From Zygnema cylindricum (lineage: Eukaryota; Streptophyta; Zygnematophyceae; Zygnematales; Zygnemataceae): a stretch of 64,000 nt of DNA. Below the pieces are notes generated by a model. That model ran no database searches. It saw nothing but the letters and a program-made list of their open reading frames with translations, and had not been told where the DNA came from. This document shows positions 1 through 12,177 of this stretch, piece by piece. Made by a program: the position numbers and the translations under genes. Numbering within the stretch: position 1 is the first letter of the stretch; every line of letters starts with the position of its first letter. The stretch lies in NCBI GenBank assembly GCA_037447655.1, contig JBBHKE010002632.1, forward strand, positions 62,001-126,000, read 5' to 3'.

Positions 1-1212
1 TATCGGCTACTTATCGGCGATAAGACCGATAGCGATATATCGTACCAATATATCGATTATCGGGTCCCCGAAAAAAGGCCCATATCGGTTATTGGCAAAT
101 CCTTACCGATTCACAACACTAATAATTGGTTTCCAAATGTCGGTGAAGGTGCCACCGACATTTTGTTCAAATTGGGGATCCTACGGTCGTTGAATTCTAA
201 CGAATCTTTAGCTGGACCGGCCGAAAGGTTGCAAACGAATGAAAAGCTTGGAAATGTCCAACTCTTATGTATTGTACACCGATAGTCAATATAAGTTTTA
301 ATGTTTTTTTTCGCCTCTTAAAACATTTTTTTTACGTACAAACATATCATTTTTTAGATCTTATGGTCGCGATAGAATGTTAAGATTTTCAATTTCCGAT
401 TTTATGATCTTAAATTGAAAATCGGACAAAAGTGTACAGAGAAAAGATATTTTATGTGGCGGAAAATTTATTAACACTAAAAGCAATATACGGTGTGGCT
501 CCACACAAAGCGGAGGCCGCGATGGCGCATGTCGATTATTCAATCAATTGCTTTTGTTAGAGATGTGAGCTATAGCGAAATCTAAGTCTCGCCATACTTT
601 GACATGACTGATTGGCTCCTAGTTGATTGACAAATAATTGGCACGTGGGAAGAGAAAATACAAAGCAATTAGGACCTCGTCGCCGTGTCTAGATCTCAAG
701 ATGAAGTTTCATGGTAACAGAATCAGAAAAAACGTATTCATGACGCTGTCTGGATGTGCTAATAAAGCGTCCTCGAGTCGAGGAGATAGTTTTGGAGCAT
801 AGTTGTCTCGTACGAATACTACGCACGATACGCATTTAATGATGAAAAATATGTTATAAAATGCGTACTTGACTATATACTTGTACATTTCCATACATTT
901 TTTGACTTTTGAAAGTTTCAAATTTTAAATTTATGATATGGCATACGCTAAAAAAAGGTGAAGTGAAAAAACAAGCGACATGACAACCACGGCGCTGAGT
1001 TAGCAACCAAGCTCTTGTACAAGTGACCAAGCTTCTTTGACGGTAGTTGATGAACCAACGACGAAGCGGTATCACCGTTGAACTACTGTAGGGACCAGCG
1101 ACCAGGTTGCTTCGTCGCTGATTCAACATGGTTTTATTATAACATGTCAATAATGAAAAAATACAAGTTCACATGGAAGAGAAAAAAACCATCTTTCTAT
1201 TGACTTGCAAAT
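1..1212. other. Intergenic AT-rich DNA, no gene recognised
   Basis: No convincing coding exon was seen. The first 120 bases are rich in TATCG/CGATA words and end in ACAACACTA. A similar TATCG-rich stretch ending in ACAACACTA lies at about 50440-50560, so this is probably an edge of a dispersed repeat. The short open frames here have no family resemblance and no splice support. Confidence 0.5.
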
Positions 1213-3122
1213 GTTACACCATGCGAACTACCATGGACTCTTCATAACTGATATCCCTACTCTTGTGTAACAATATAAGATTGCTAAAGACCCACACCAT
1301 AACTTTGGCCCTATTAGCTCTGAGCTTGTTTCTTTTCTAAGAGTGAATATAGTCATAGGTTGACCAATTCCTCTCACCTGCGCTGGCAACTGAGCATTGG
1401 GCGAGGATTCTAATAGCTACCTTCTACAAGATCAAGGTGACGCCTCCAAACTCATGCCGCCATTTCCACCCTTGCATTTTCCTAACACAAGCTTTCGTTA
1501 CATCCCTTCCAAAAACACCCTCGAAACCTCTATATTTAGACAACTCAACGCGGGCCTCTGTTTACTCCTCCACATTTGGTTACATTTTTTCAAGCATTGT
1601 CTCAAAGCCTTCCATTATTATCGCATTTTTATTCTGCCCATAGGTAACACTTTGGTACTCGGGATCGAATACAAAGTCGGCGGCATACATGGGACTATGA
1701 GCCATCTCCCATCTGCCCATGAACGTCTCTAGTTCTTCCAATACCTGTAGGGCTTCATAATTTTTTTCACCTCCATCAATAGATAACTTAGGTACAAACA
1801 AACCAACGGTATAAAAACTATTATAAACCTTCCCCACGTTGGGGGCCACTTTATCACACTCCCTCATTGGTCGCACCACCAGCTTTAAAACTACCATAGC
1901 CTCTGTCACTCTCATCCAAAATGTTGGGCTCAAAATGTGATCTTTAATCTTTAGCCCCTCGATCTTGTATGCTTCCTTACCCATCCAGTACTTCTAACTG
2001 TCATCAAACATCTAAGCGGTCTTTCACTTGTAAAAATCTTTCGAGCATAACGAAATTTGTCGCAAACCTCGTCTTTCTAGGTTTCAACAGCCGAAGTGCA
2101 AAAAAAAATTTGAACATGGCAGCACTCATGTTATGATTGGTAATAAATTTTAGCACCTCTTTTGCCTCTCGGACATGTGTTGAAATAAATGGCAACTTGA
2201 CCCAATCCTCCAACAGTAAGTCCAATACGTGGGCCGCGCATGGCCTTTAGGTGATCGAAGGGTATTTACTCACGAGCAATGAGGCTTCAGCCTTGTTTAC
2301 AGGGGCAGAATTTGTCACAGCTTACACCATATTCTCGACCCCTATTGCAAGAACTACCTTTTCTAACACCTTACAAACGTAATCTACATCTTTAATTTTC
2401 CCACTAATGTCTTCCGTCGTGAAAAACATGTCACCCTTGGGGGTTACAGCTAGAATGTTAAGCAGAGGCTTGTCATCAAGTGTTGCCCATCCATATGATG
2501 TGATCAAGTCACCGGTGGCTTCTAGCGTCGCCATGTAGCTCGCCAAGTCTTGTTTTACAGTTGCCTTTGTCTTTGCCAAGAGCCGAGTTCTCATGGCATT
2601 TTTGTGAGGGAACTTGTAACAACCCCACATCTCCCTGGTCTTCTTAACTGTTCCCTTAAAATAGGGGTCATATTATAGTGGGAATGGCAAGCCGTTGGCA
2701 AAGAAAGCCTTGTCCAATGCTACATCTACCTCTTTCTTGTTATGCCTTTGAAATAATTTGGTTATTGTTGTTTGAACACCTTATGCCTTATTGCTCTAGC
2801 TAGATCCACCAAGACACACATTGAGATAATCCAAATCAGATATAACACGTCTCTCAATTTTCGATGTAGTAAACTCCTCTTTCACCTCGTCCGGACATAA
2901 ATGGCAAGCTCTAATTCCTCCACTCTTCACTTTCCCAAGAAGGTGGTTTCTAATCCTAGTTGCTTGACCATTGTATTCGAAGTTGTAGTAGATATATATA
3001 CATATTCGGTTGTTTCCAAGTAGCCCCCCGTCTGGAGCCTTAACATGCTCCCACTCTATTCTGCGAGTTCTAAGCATGGATGCTTCTGGTGAGGTCCGCG
3101 AAAGCGTTGAAGGCGGTTCCAA
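1213..3122 (-). pseudogene. Decayed hAT-superfamily transposase (BED - DUF659 - hAT dimerisation)
   Basis: Read on the minus strand, the translation gives hAT domains in the normal order. A BED-like zinc finger is at about 3000-2860 (EYNGQATRIRNHL, then the CHLCPDEVKEEF region). A DUF659-type RNase-H-fold segment is at about 2690-2322 (GWATLDD, then LLNILAVTPKGDMFF). The conserved hAT middle is at 2225-2004 (MDLLLEDWVKLPF, RFATNFVMLERFL) and continues to 1580. The hAT C-terminal dimerisation block is at about 1370-1213 (ERNWSTYDYIHS, then NRAKVMVWVFSN), with its own stop at 1213-1215. Several stops and frame changes break the frame, for example around 2790, 2690 and 1430. In the family this protein cuts and pastes DNA, but this copy cannot encode a full enzyme. 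Terminal inverted repeats and an 8-bp target duplication were not identified. Confidence 0.85.
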
Positions 3123-3562
3123 TGGTACCTTTACTGATTGCTTCTATTGCATCTTCAATAGCAGCTTCTTGTTCAAAGAGGCCCTTTCTGCAAAAATTCA
3201 AACATCGGTCGCGCAATTGGTGCAACATCCATTTTTTTTAAATTCCGTACATTTTTCCATACAGCGAAAAATTAAACAAATTTTACGAAAAATACAAAAG
3301 TCACGATTACTACTTAGTTTTTGAGAAAAAGTCCAAATCCGTATGAATAAGACAACTAGGTTTAAGAGCCGTCGTGTATGGTGAGGAAGCCTACGACGTC
3401 TTCGGTGCGCACTAAAATATTTCACACCAATCAGGAATCGATCTTTCGGACGACTTTCGAATGGCATTTTACATTCGGTCTCTCATCTTTCCATTGCCGT
3501 TGTCTGATTGACGAAATGATAAGTGTTTACGAAGGTATAGTGTGAATTGCTGCGGTATAGTA
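3123..3562. other. Spacer between hAT relic and TA-flanked element
   Basis: Nothing coding was recognised. The stretch presumably contains the 5' end and terminal repeat of the hAT element, but neither could be defined by eye. Confidence 0.4.
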
Positions 3563-4147
3563 CAACGCAAATCGTTATTAACGTTATGAACTCTATATCG
3601 GTGCCCACAAATTTTGATTCCAAAACCTAAAATAGAATTGATAATACTAAATTTTCCTTTTCGTTAGTTACGGTTCTAAAGAATTAGCGTTCATAATTCT
3701 AATTTATGATATCATTGAAAAGTGTGGTGTACAGACGTGTCAGTCTGTACAAAAAGGTACTTTATTAAGTAAAAAAGTACGAAACATGGATCAAAACAAT
3801 CGCGATCGCATGTAAAACTACGCTCAGAATAAGAGACATAATAAGATCGTACCTATTTTAGTGTAAAGATATGTTTGGCATAATATTTATTTGCGCGAAC
3901 ACCCAAATTAGAGTTATGAAAAAATTAGAGTCAAAAGACGCGATAGTGTACGATTTGTCAGATTTTGTACTTTTATCTATTATACTGTGAAGATCCTGAT
4001 GGCAAATACGTTGTACCAAAATTAGAATAAATGATTAATTAGTATTAAACATTTTTTTCAAAAAAATTGAAAATCGTAATTAGTGTTAATAACGCTAATT
4101 ATTTTTTAACGCTAATAATTTCTCAACGCTTATAATGATTCACAGTG
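3563..4147. mobile_element. TA-flanked inverted-repeat element (MITE-like), copy 1
   Basis: The left end reads CAACGCAAATCGTTATTAAC. The right end, reverse-complemented, reads CACTGTGAATCATTATAAGC. The two are imperfect inverted repeats, and TA flanks both sides (3561-3562 and 4148-4149). The inner sequence (TATGAACTCTATATCGGTGCC and beyond) is shared with 5717 onward and with the element at 62095. There is no transposase. TA duplication suggests the Tc1/mariner superfamily, but that assignment is inference. Confidence 0.7.
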
Positions 4148-4149
4148 TA

Positions 4150-5714
4150 CTGTACTCTGTGAATCGTTATTAGCGTCGCTGTTTATCACAGGCGGCTTTT
4201 TTTTACACTCCATTTAATGAACGCAGACTTAGGGTGGACTTCCATTAGCCAAAAAGTGGGGTTTTTACTGATGGCCGTACCGTTTCGTACAAGTTCGTAC
4301 ATATATTTTTTTTTTCAACGAAAACAACATTACACAAAATTGTCTAAGGTTGTAGGCATCAAATAGGACCGTCCGATTCAATTACACTTTTTATCTGTGA
4401 CGCCACGTTACTAACCCTACAGTTTTTTAAGACCGTGCACAGTGAGGAAAGTTCTCGAATACAGAACGTGTAAAAATAGGCCGTGTGGAACGGGTAAAAA
4501 AAATGCACGATGAGCGCGCACGTATGTGCGTACACGTTGCAAGGGCCATGTGCCTTCCGCCAGGGTGGCTGCGAATCCGCAAAAATTATCGCGTCACGCT
4601 CACACCATCAAAGTTTGACGCCGCCTTTTTGTCGTTGCATTTTGAAATTTTATGTAGTACATTAAATGCCCTCTGCATGAGTCATTAATCATCTCCGCTG
4701 GTACAAATGTTATCTTCGCTGGTATAGATATTACCTTTCGCTCGTACAGATATTGCGTTCTGACATTGCATTTGAAGATTCTTTTAAGATTTTAAGCATT
4801 GAATATTAACTTACGTGATACCAACTAGAATGAGCCACGCACGTTTACAGATGCGACCTAATGGAAGGCACGCCCTTCAGTAAAATTTTCCGTACAATTA
4901 CTGGGAAGCCTAATGGAAGTCCACCCTTACTCACTTTAGCCAATAAAAAACACACAATTAGAGCATTGTTCCATTAGGCGGTCGCAGTAAACGTCGAAAA
5001 TTCGTTTACTGAAGCGACCGTTCCATTGTGTCGGGTCAGTAACCGACATTTTATTTGCGTAGCACAGTTTTATTGGTCCACGTTGTAGATGAACGTGATT
5101 CTGGTAATCTTTACAGAATCTTTGAAAGCAAGTTGCGACCACACATTTTTATCAACGAAGGTAAAAAGTGACTTGTACGACGTATTGAATAAAATTTGTA
5201 CGGGTGGATGAAACTTAGGATTTGTAAAAACGTACGAAAATATCAGAATGGTTAGTGGATGGGGACAGACGTGTGAAATATCCTCCGTCAAAGATTTTCT
5301 TGCGGCTTCTGGTGGCCTCGAATCCTCCCTAGCGGAAGGCACATGTCATGTGCGACGTGTACCCACCTGGTCGCGCGGTCGTCGTAGATATTTGTTCACT
5401 TTTCCACGAGGCACGATGCAATTCGTTCAGGCGTTGAGAATTGACCTACTCGGGGTCACTTGTTGCGAACTGAAAGTGTCAGACGATGTCATATCCGATT
5501 ATGCATCCGAAGGTCCACATTAACGCCCATACACATGGAGAATCAAATTCCTCATTCAGTAGCCTTATTTTTCTGACATTTTTTTTTTTTTGGTACGGCA
5601 CTGTACGAAATAGTACGGCTTTCAGTAAACAACGTCATTTTTCCCCTAATGGAACCTTGCCCTTATAAAAACGCCGCAAATGAAGGCAATTCAAATGTTT
5701 CAAACGACCAACTG
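4150..5714. other. Intergenic, degenerate dispersed repeats, no gene
   Basis: A second inverted-repeat end (TGTGAATCGTTATTAGCG) starts at about 4158 immediately after copy 1, with no matching partner seen. A motif near 4855-4930 (TAATGGAAG, CCCTTCAGTAAA, CCGTACA) recurs in diverged form at about 38690-38760 and 5610-5660, so it is a dispersed repeat. Open frames at 4485-4688 and 5248-5523 show no family resemblance. Confidence 0.4.
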
Positions 5715-5716
5715 TA

Positions 5717-6300
5717 CACAGTGAATCGTTGTTAGCGTTATGAACTCTATATCGGCACCCCCAAATTTTGATTCCCGAACCTGAAATAGAATTAAAAATA
5801 CTAAATTTTCCCTTACGCTAATTACCGTTCTAAAAAATTAGCCTTTATAATTCTAATTTATGATTTTATTGAATAGTGTGGTGTACAAACGTGTCTGCCG
5901 CTACATCACGGTACTTCACTAAATAAAAATATAAGGAACATGACTGGAACTTAAGTCGATCGCACGTGAAACTGCGGTTGCAATACAATTGAAAACGAGT
6001 TTGCAACAGTCCGTTCGCATACGTTGAAATGTAATTTTTTCAGGTAACCAATGTGAACTAATAACATGTAAATATGCGAAAAAAAAACAAATGTTACGTT
6101 GCGAAACTGTAGACTTCTAACCATGCAGAAAACTGAGTGAATGTTCACGCCAATTCCTTGTCGATTCACTCTATTGAGGATCCATCAAAACAATTGGGGT
6201 AAAAACTTACTCTATTTCGGGATCAAGGAAGAAACTCAACGCTGAAAAAAGACCTGCTCACGACAAGCTCGACATATTAGAGTTTAATTTCACCCTAAAA
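5717..6300. mobile_element. TA-flanked inverted-repeat element, copy 2, right end not found
   Basis: The left end after TA (5715-5716) reads CACAGTGAATCGTTGTTAGC and continues into the TATGAACTCTATATCGGCACC block seen in copy 1 and at 62095. Homology with copy 1 runs to about 5990. No matching right end was found, so the end coordinate is approximate and the copy looks truncated. Confidence 0.5.
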
Positions 6301-6689
6301 TGGGTTATGTTTTATAAACTGCCAACAAATTAGAGTTAGGACGAGTACATATTAGAGTAAACACACAGTATTTAGGATTGAATGCATGACACGCCTTCGA
6401 ATTCAGAAACGATAAAATCAAACGGCAAATACGGCCAAAACACAGAAAAATAAAATAATATATATATATATATATATACGAATCCCAGCCACACCCTTTT
6501 TTTGTACAGGATAACTCGTGAACCTCGCGATTCCAATTTGTTAAAATGACGCCATTTTTTTGGGCAAGATGCCAGTCGGTGTTCCGCCGCCTCCTGCACA
6601 TTTACGAGACAAATCCGCCTGCCGCCATGTCATGGAGGAACGCTCCTTTTTTTACGGGGAATGACGAAATGAATGCGTAAGTTCGATCT

Positions 6690-8530
6690 CGCTCCCTCTC
6701 TCTCTCCCTCTCCCACATCTCGTCAATCGCCCTCTCCCTCACTCTCTCACTCTCTCTCTCTTCTTCTCCCTCTCTATCCCTCACTTTCTTCCTCTTCTTA
6801 CTCTCCATCTCCCTCCCTCTTCTTACTCTCCCTCTCCCTCTCTTTTTCTCACACTCTCTCCCCCCCCCCTCTCTCTCTCCCACCTTTTCCCACTCTCCCT
6901 CTCCACCAATCTCTCCCATTCCCACTCTCTCTCCAGCTCAATCTGCAACTCCTTTACGCTCTGCCCCTCTCTCGCTCTCTCTCTCTCCCTCTCAATCGAC
7001 CTCTCCCTCACTCTCCTCTCTCATCTTCTCCCTCTCTCTCCCTATCTCTCTCCCTCTTATTACTCTCCATCTCCAACTCCCTTTCCCACTCTCTCTCCCT
7101 CCCTCCCTCTCTCTCTCTCCTCTTCTCACTCTCCCTCTCCTTCAATCTCTCCCATTCCTACTCTCTCTCCAGCTCAATCTGCCACTCCCTAACGCTCTGC
7201 CTCTCTCTCGCTCTCTCTTTCTCCCTCTCAATCGACCTCTCCCTCACTCTCCTCTCTCATCCTTTCCCTCTCTCCCCCTCTTTCTCTCCCTCTTCTTATT
7301 CTCCAGCTCCATCTCTCTTTCCCACTCTCTCTCCCTCCCCCACTCTCTCTCCTCTTCCTACTCTCCCTCTCCCCTAGTCTCTCCCATTCCCACTCTCTCT
7401 CCCTCTCAATCAACCTCTCCTTCACGCTCCCTCTCTTTTCCTCTCCCTCCCTCTCCCTCTTACTATTCTCCATCTCCCACTCCATCTCTCTTTCCCACTC
7501 TCTCTCCCTCCCCTTTTATCTCTCCCCCTTTTGTTTTTTTAATATATATCTAAATTGACTTTCCATATTGTCACATTCTAGGAAGTGGAGGGCCAGGGAT
7601 TAAGCGAACAACAACATAGTAAAAGGAGTTATTACTTCTTAAATTTTGCTTTAGGCGGTAGAATTTCATGTATAAGTCTTAAACGTGAGGATTATTGTAG
7701 AGTTAGAGATATTTGTAATAGATAGCGAACAATTACAAGTTATGGAGATGTTAGATGAATAATGGATAGGGATTAGTGGGAAATTATCATTCTATTTAGG
7801 AAAAAATTGTATAGGTTTTCTATAATGAAAATTAGCCCGCCTGTGTTTTGTGTTAAATGCATCCTTATATTGTTTTTGTGCATCTTACCTATCCCCTTTC
7901 CACCCAAATTAATATTTCTCTCTCTTTCTCACTCTCTCTCTCTCCCCCTCTCTCTCTCTCTCTCCTCTTTCCACTCTCCCTCTCCTTCAATCTCTCCCAT
8001 TCCCACTCTCTCTCCAGCTCTATCTGCCGCTCCTTAACGCTATGCCTCTCCCTCTCTCTCTCTCCCTTTCAATCGACCTCTCCCCATCGCGCTCCCTCAC
8101 CCTCTCTCTCTCTCTCTCCCTCTTAATCGACCTCTCCCTAACTCTCCTCTCTTTTCCTCTCCCTCTCTCTTTCCCTCTTCTTACTCTCCATCTCCTTCTC
8201 TTTTTCCAACTCTCTTTCTCTCCCCCTCTCTCTCTCTCCTCTTCCCACTCTTCCTCTCCCCCAATCTCTTCCAATCTCACTCTCTCTCCAACTCAATCTG
8301 CCGCTCCTTAACGCTATGCCTCTCCCTCTCTCTCTCTCCCTTTCAATCGACCTCTCCCCACCGGCTCCCTCGCCCTCTCTCTCTCTCTCTCCCTCTCAAT
8401 TTACCTCTCCCTAACTCTCCTCTCCCTTCCTCTCCCTCTCTCTCCATCTCTCTCTCCCCCTTTTTACTCTCTCTCTCCCTCTTCTTACACTCTACCTCCC
8501 TCTTTTGTGAGGCAGATTCGTCATTCACTT
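6690..8530. repeat. CT-rich minisatellite with higher-order units
   Basis: Nearly pure (CTCTCC)n-like DNA is punctuated by a recurring phrase, AATCTGCCGCTCC followed by TAACGCT and TGCC, and by CAATCGACCTCTCCC. The phrase occurs near 6940, 7175, 8015 and 8290, giving higher-order units of roughly 235-285 bp with an interruption of unique AT-rich DNA at about 7530-7915. Long open frames here (poly Ser/Leu/Pro) are artefacts of composition. The reverse complement of the same phrase forms the block at 9292-10125. Confidence 0.85.
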
Positions 8531-8872
8531 TGTAATGTTAACATTATGTTCACCTAAGCATACTCCATTTCCCGCACCTTATTATCCGCATCTCAAGTCA
8601 TACACACATGAATATAAATAAAGGCATCACATTGGAAATTATAAAAATGGCAAAACATGTTAGCACGGGTAAAACTGTCAATATATTATCCCAAAACCAA
8701 ATACAAATATAAATTCTGGTATGCCTCAAAAGGAGAAGGGCTACTACACTTCAAAAACTGTCTATAATAATCTATTTGAAGTATCAATACAATTCGTAGT
8801 CTATCATTAAAGTACCCTTTCTAAACTACGGTTGTGGAAAAAAAAACAATAAATATAATTCTATTACATTCT
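8531..8872. other. AT-rich spacer downstream of unrecognised ORF
   Basis: No repeat or gene was recognised. It is probably the 3' flank of the minus-strand exon ending at 8873. Confidence 0.4.
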
Positions 8873-10331
8873 TCAAATCTCACTGCCACTAATGCCTCCC
8901 TCGTTTAAAATGGTGTCTTGGTGACTGTCTGCCCCTCCAATGTTTTGGAGGAATTCTCTAGCCCTTGGGCAAGGAGCTTCTACTTCCTCGCCGTCGAAAT
9001 GATTGAAACGGTGGAAGTCTTCGATAAATTCGTTCTGTACAATTGTCACCGATGCAGCTTCCTTCCTTCCTCTTCCTGGAAATGCTTTGGTAACCACCAC
9101 CGATCTTCTCCCAAAACCCGAGGAAGAGAGCGTCCTTGATGTTTCTCGTATCCCCGCAAGCGTCGATCCCCTTTCGATCCACCATCGCTTAGCCTTCATG
9201 TACCCTGTTTAGAAGAAACGATTAAGAAAAAAAAATCAGATTGTGTGATAGTTTTGGATAATTTTTTACCCTAAAAACAGGGAAACAGTATTCAGCGAGA
9301 GAGAGAGAGAGAGGGCGAGGGGGCCGAATGAGGAGAGGTCGATTGAGAGGGAAGAAGAGAGAGGGAGAGGCACACCGTTAGGGAGCGGCAGATTGAGCTG
9401 GAGAGAGAGTGGGATTGGGAGAGATTGGGGGAGATGGAAGTGGGAAGAGAGAGAGAGAGTGGGAAAGAGAGAGGGAGATAGAGAGTAAGAAGAGGGAGAG
9501 ATAGAGGGAGAGAGAGGGAAAGGAAGTGAGAGGAGAGTGAGGTAGAGGTCGATTGAGAGGGAGAGAGAGAGAGGGAGAGGCAGAGTGTTAGGGACCAGCA
9601 AATTGAGCTCGAGAGAGAGTGGGAATGGGAGAGATTGGGGGAGAGGGAGAGTGGGAAGAGGAGAAAGAGAGTGGGGGGAAGGGAGAGAGAGTGGGAAAGA
9701 GAGGGACATGGAGGGTAAGAAGAGGGAGAGAGAGAGGGAGAGGGAGAGAAAAGACAGTTAGAAAAAGGTCAATTGAGAGGGAGAGAGAGAGAGGGCGAGG
9801 GAGCCAGATGGGGCGAGGGAGCCAGATGGGGAGAGGCCGATTGAAAGGGAGAGAGAGAGGGAGAGGCAGAGCGTTAGGGAGCGGCAGATTGAGCTGGAGA
9901 GAGAGTGGGAATGGGAGAGATTTGGGGAGAGGGAGAGTGGGAAGAGGAGGGAGAGAGAGAGGGGAAGGGAACGAGAGTGGGAAAGAGAAAGGGAGATGGA
10001 GAGTAAGAAAGAGGGAGAGAGAGAGGGAGAGAGAGGGAGAGGATGGGAGAGGGGAGTTAGAGAGAAGGCGAGGCAGATTGAAAATGAGAGAGAGAGAGGG
10101 AGAGGTAGAAAAAAAAAATGTATTAAAACAGACAATCGTCAGGAAAAAGGAGAAAAACACCGTCTGTAAAGAGGGGGTTAAATGACAAAGATAAAAATTA
10201 AATTAAAATTATGCGATCAGAACGTTTGACAAAAAGAGGTAAAAAAAAAACTTACGCGTACTACAAATTCCTGTAAAATGTTCCGGAAACTTCTTCATCA
10301 TCCTCGAAATGAGACTCTTCTCCCCGTTTAT
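8873..10331 (-). CDS. Unrecognised spliced ORF, 3' end, cut by a copia LTR
   Basis: Last exon 9204-8873: it is preceded on the minus strand by a good acceptor (TTTCTTCTAAACAG), is open for 109 codons and ends in TGA. An upstream exon fragment 10331-10256 ends at a donor (ACGC|GTAAGT). Joined across a 1051-nt intron the phase fits (C+GG) and the frame stays open, passing through MKKFPEHFTGICST, YMKAKRWWIERG, then an acidic C-terminus. The intron is filled by the CT-rich (sense) minisatellite. The exon fragment stops exactly at the copia LTR edge at 10332. I do not recognise the protein. It could be a host gene or part of another transposon. Matching phase at both splice sites is the main support. 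Confidence 0.4.
9292..10125. repeat. GA-rich minisatellite, inverted relative to the 6.7-8.5 kb block
   Basis: (GAGAGG)n-like DNA carries the reverse complement of the phrase in the other block: GGAGCGGCAGATTGAGCTGG occurs at about 9385 and 9885, with a variant near 9600. The spacing of about 210-280 bp matches the partner block. The two blocks form a large inverted repeat around a spacer of about 0.75 kb. Confidence 0.85.
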
Positions 10332-10562
10332 TGTATGATCTTGAGTAAAAGACACTCACTCTTAATAATTCACAAAACATAAATCATTACACAACGGAAG
10401 CTCATAAAAGACAAGAAGAATGTTCAGCCAAAAAGATTTATAAGTGTTCTTGGCCGAAGCCTCTTTACATCATCTCTCTTCTCTCTTCTCCCTCTTCTCT
10501 CTCCTCTTTAAATAATCTCTTACTCCAAGATTAATCCTCTATGATTCAATCATATAAGATTC
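10332..10562 (-). mobile_element. Partial copia LTR (3' LTR of the gag-only copy)
   Basis: It starts TGTATGATCTTGAG and matches 12178-12402 closely (shared CATAAATCAT, AAGTGTTCTTGGCCGAAGCC, CTTTACATCATCTCTCTTC, ATTAATCCTCTATGATTCAA). Homology stops after AAGATT, so the distal LTR half is missing. In element orientation it ends ...CATACA, as expected for the CA end of an LTR. Confidence 0.75.
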
Positions 10563-10699
10563 AACCTACTAAAAATAGCTGTCTGTTGAACTAAGGCAGC
10601 CATGGATCAACCTCTCTCTCTTTCCTTCAGTGACTACAGCAAGTATGGGGGCTAGAGAGCGGAGGTGGAGGCAGGCTGTCCGTCCTTTTTTTTTTTCTT

Positions 10700-12133
10700 T
10701 TATAAAAACATATTTAAACCTAGAAAATACTCTAGAAATCTATAAATTTCAACACACTCTTTCTCCAAATTTCCTTCACTACTTACCGAATCAAAGGTAA
10801 GATTAAGAACCGGAAAATCATCACCGGTTTCATTACCATAGTCAAAGTAATTTGCATTACCGAAACCACGACCACCACCGCGGCCTCCTCCTCGGCCGCC
10901 ACCTCGGGCACCTCTATCACTTCCTCTACCTCCTCTTCCACTTCCGTAATCTCCACTCTTTGCGTAACATTGAGGAATCGTATGCCCCCACTTACCGCAA
11001 AAATGACATTGCTTATCCTTATCCGGACAAGATGAAGACAAATGTCCAAGCCGGTTACACCGGTAGCATGTCACATTGGAAAGATCGGAAGGGACTTTCG
11101 GTGGACGACCTTGATCCCTCTTGTTGCCTCGGCCGCCACCACCACCTCTCGGGCCACCTCCTCTACCACCTCCTCTTCCACCGGCATAGTTAAGATCCGA
11201 GGTTTCGAGAGTAGTAGAGTTGAGAACTCCTCCTCCTCCACTTGAAGAAGTCGATGGAGTTCCCTCCAATATTTTGATAAAATTGACGGTGAATCCAAAA
11301 GTGTTATCCGCCTTCACTCGTAAAATAGCTTTAAGATGCGAAAGCTTCTCCGGTAAAGCATTAAGAAAAACGCTTAACTTATCCGCATCTAAAATAACTC
11401 GACCATTGTTGATTAATTGCTCGAGTATAATATTGAAGCGCTTCACGGCATCATCCATCAATTCATTTGACTTGATTTTAAAATTCATAAAGTCCGTATA
11501 AACATATTGACCCTTGTTCTAAACGCCTTTCTAATATTTCTCCTCAAGTGCTTGCCAACACTCATGGGCCGTGCCGTGAGCAAGGAAATGATCAAGCACG
11601 GAAGAAGTGCAATTTTTCATCAAACTGGTCGTTGCTGCAATATCCTTCAACCTCTATTTAGCACGTGCTTTACTCTCGAGTGGCATTTTCTCTTCTCCAT
11701 TGACAATCCTCCAAAGCTTCTTGAGAATAAGTTAGCCTGAAATAAACTTCTTCCAAACAGCATAATTTGTGCCATTAAAGGCCACATATTTCCCCGACAT
11801 ATTATAATTTTCTTCGTTTTCCAATCCTTCGTCAAACTCAGACTCTTCTTCTTCTATCTTCGACTTTCCTTTCTTAATCCTCTCTTTTCTCTCACTCTCA
11901 TTAGCTCCTCCAATGAATGGATCGGTAGCCGGAAAGGAAATGTTTTCTTTGCTCTCACTCGGTTGAGTTTGAAATCGGGAATCTACATATCTCATAAGTG
12001 TATCAAACATTTCTTCAAATTTTCTCTCCGTATTCCGGGTCTCCTCAAATTGAGAACACGAAAAAGTAAACTCTCTTGCTCTCTCTGAAGTCGACATGGG
12101 GGAAGGAGTATTTCTATTCTTGTTCCTCCCCAT
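10700..12133 (-). pseudogene. Ty1/copia gag with two CCHC zinc knuckles, internal stops
   Basis: One reading frame from ATG at 12133 to the stop near 10700 encodes a copia-type Gag, broken by about four in-frame stops between 11731 and 11500. The N-terminal half is acidic and basic (SERAREF, NYNMSGKYVAFNGTNYAVWKKF, typical of copia Gag). The C-terminal half has a Gly/Arg-rich linker and two zinc knuckles, CYRCNRLGHLSSSC and CHFCGKWGHTIPQC. After the FPVLNLTFDSVSS tail the frame jumps to unrelated sequence, because protease, integrase and RT are deleted in this copy. The second gag copy at 16020-15385 is about 95% similar by eye. Confidence 0.85.
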
Positions 12134-12157
12134 GCGCTCTCTCTCTCTATCTCCAAA

Positions 12158-12177
12158 GCACTAGCTCCGATACCAAT
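12158..12177 (-). other. Copia primer-binding site
   Basis: Directly inside the LTR edge the element strand reads TTGGTATCGGAGCTAGTGC. This matches the classic copia primer site complementary to the 3' end of initiator Met-tRNA (TGGTATCAGAGC), with one mismatch in the core. Confidence 0.75.

Noticed and set aside
6673-8530. Long Ser/Leu/Pro-rich open frames on both strands (similarly at 9266-10185, 25097-25354, 25808-26317, 29025-29295 and 35398-35686)
   Set aside because: They are translations of CT/GA simple repeats with no domain, start context or splice support.
8873-9204. Treating this exon as DCP2 exon 5 or the DCP2 C-terminus
   Set aside because: DCP2 exon 4 ends in phase 0, and reading this exon in that phase meets a stop at once; the EExG motif is absent.
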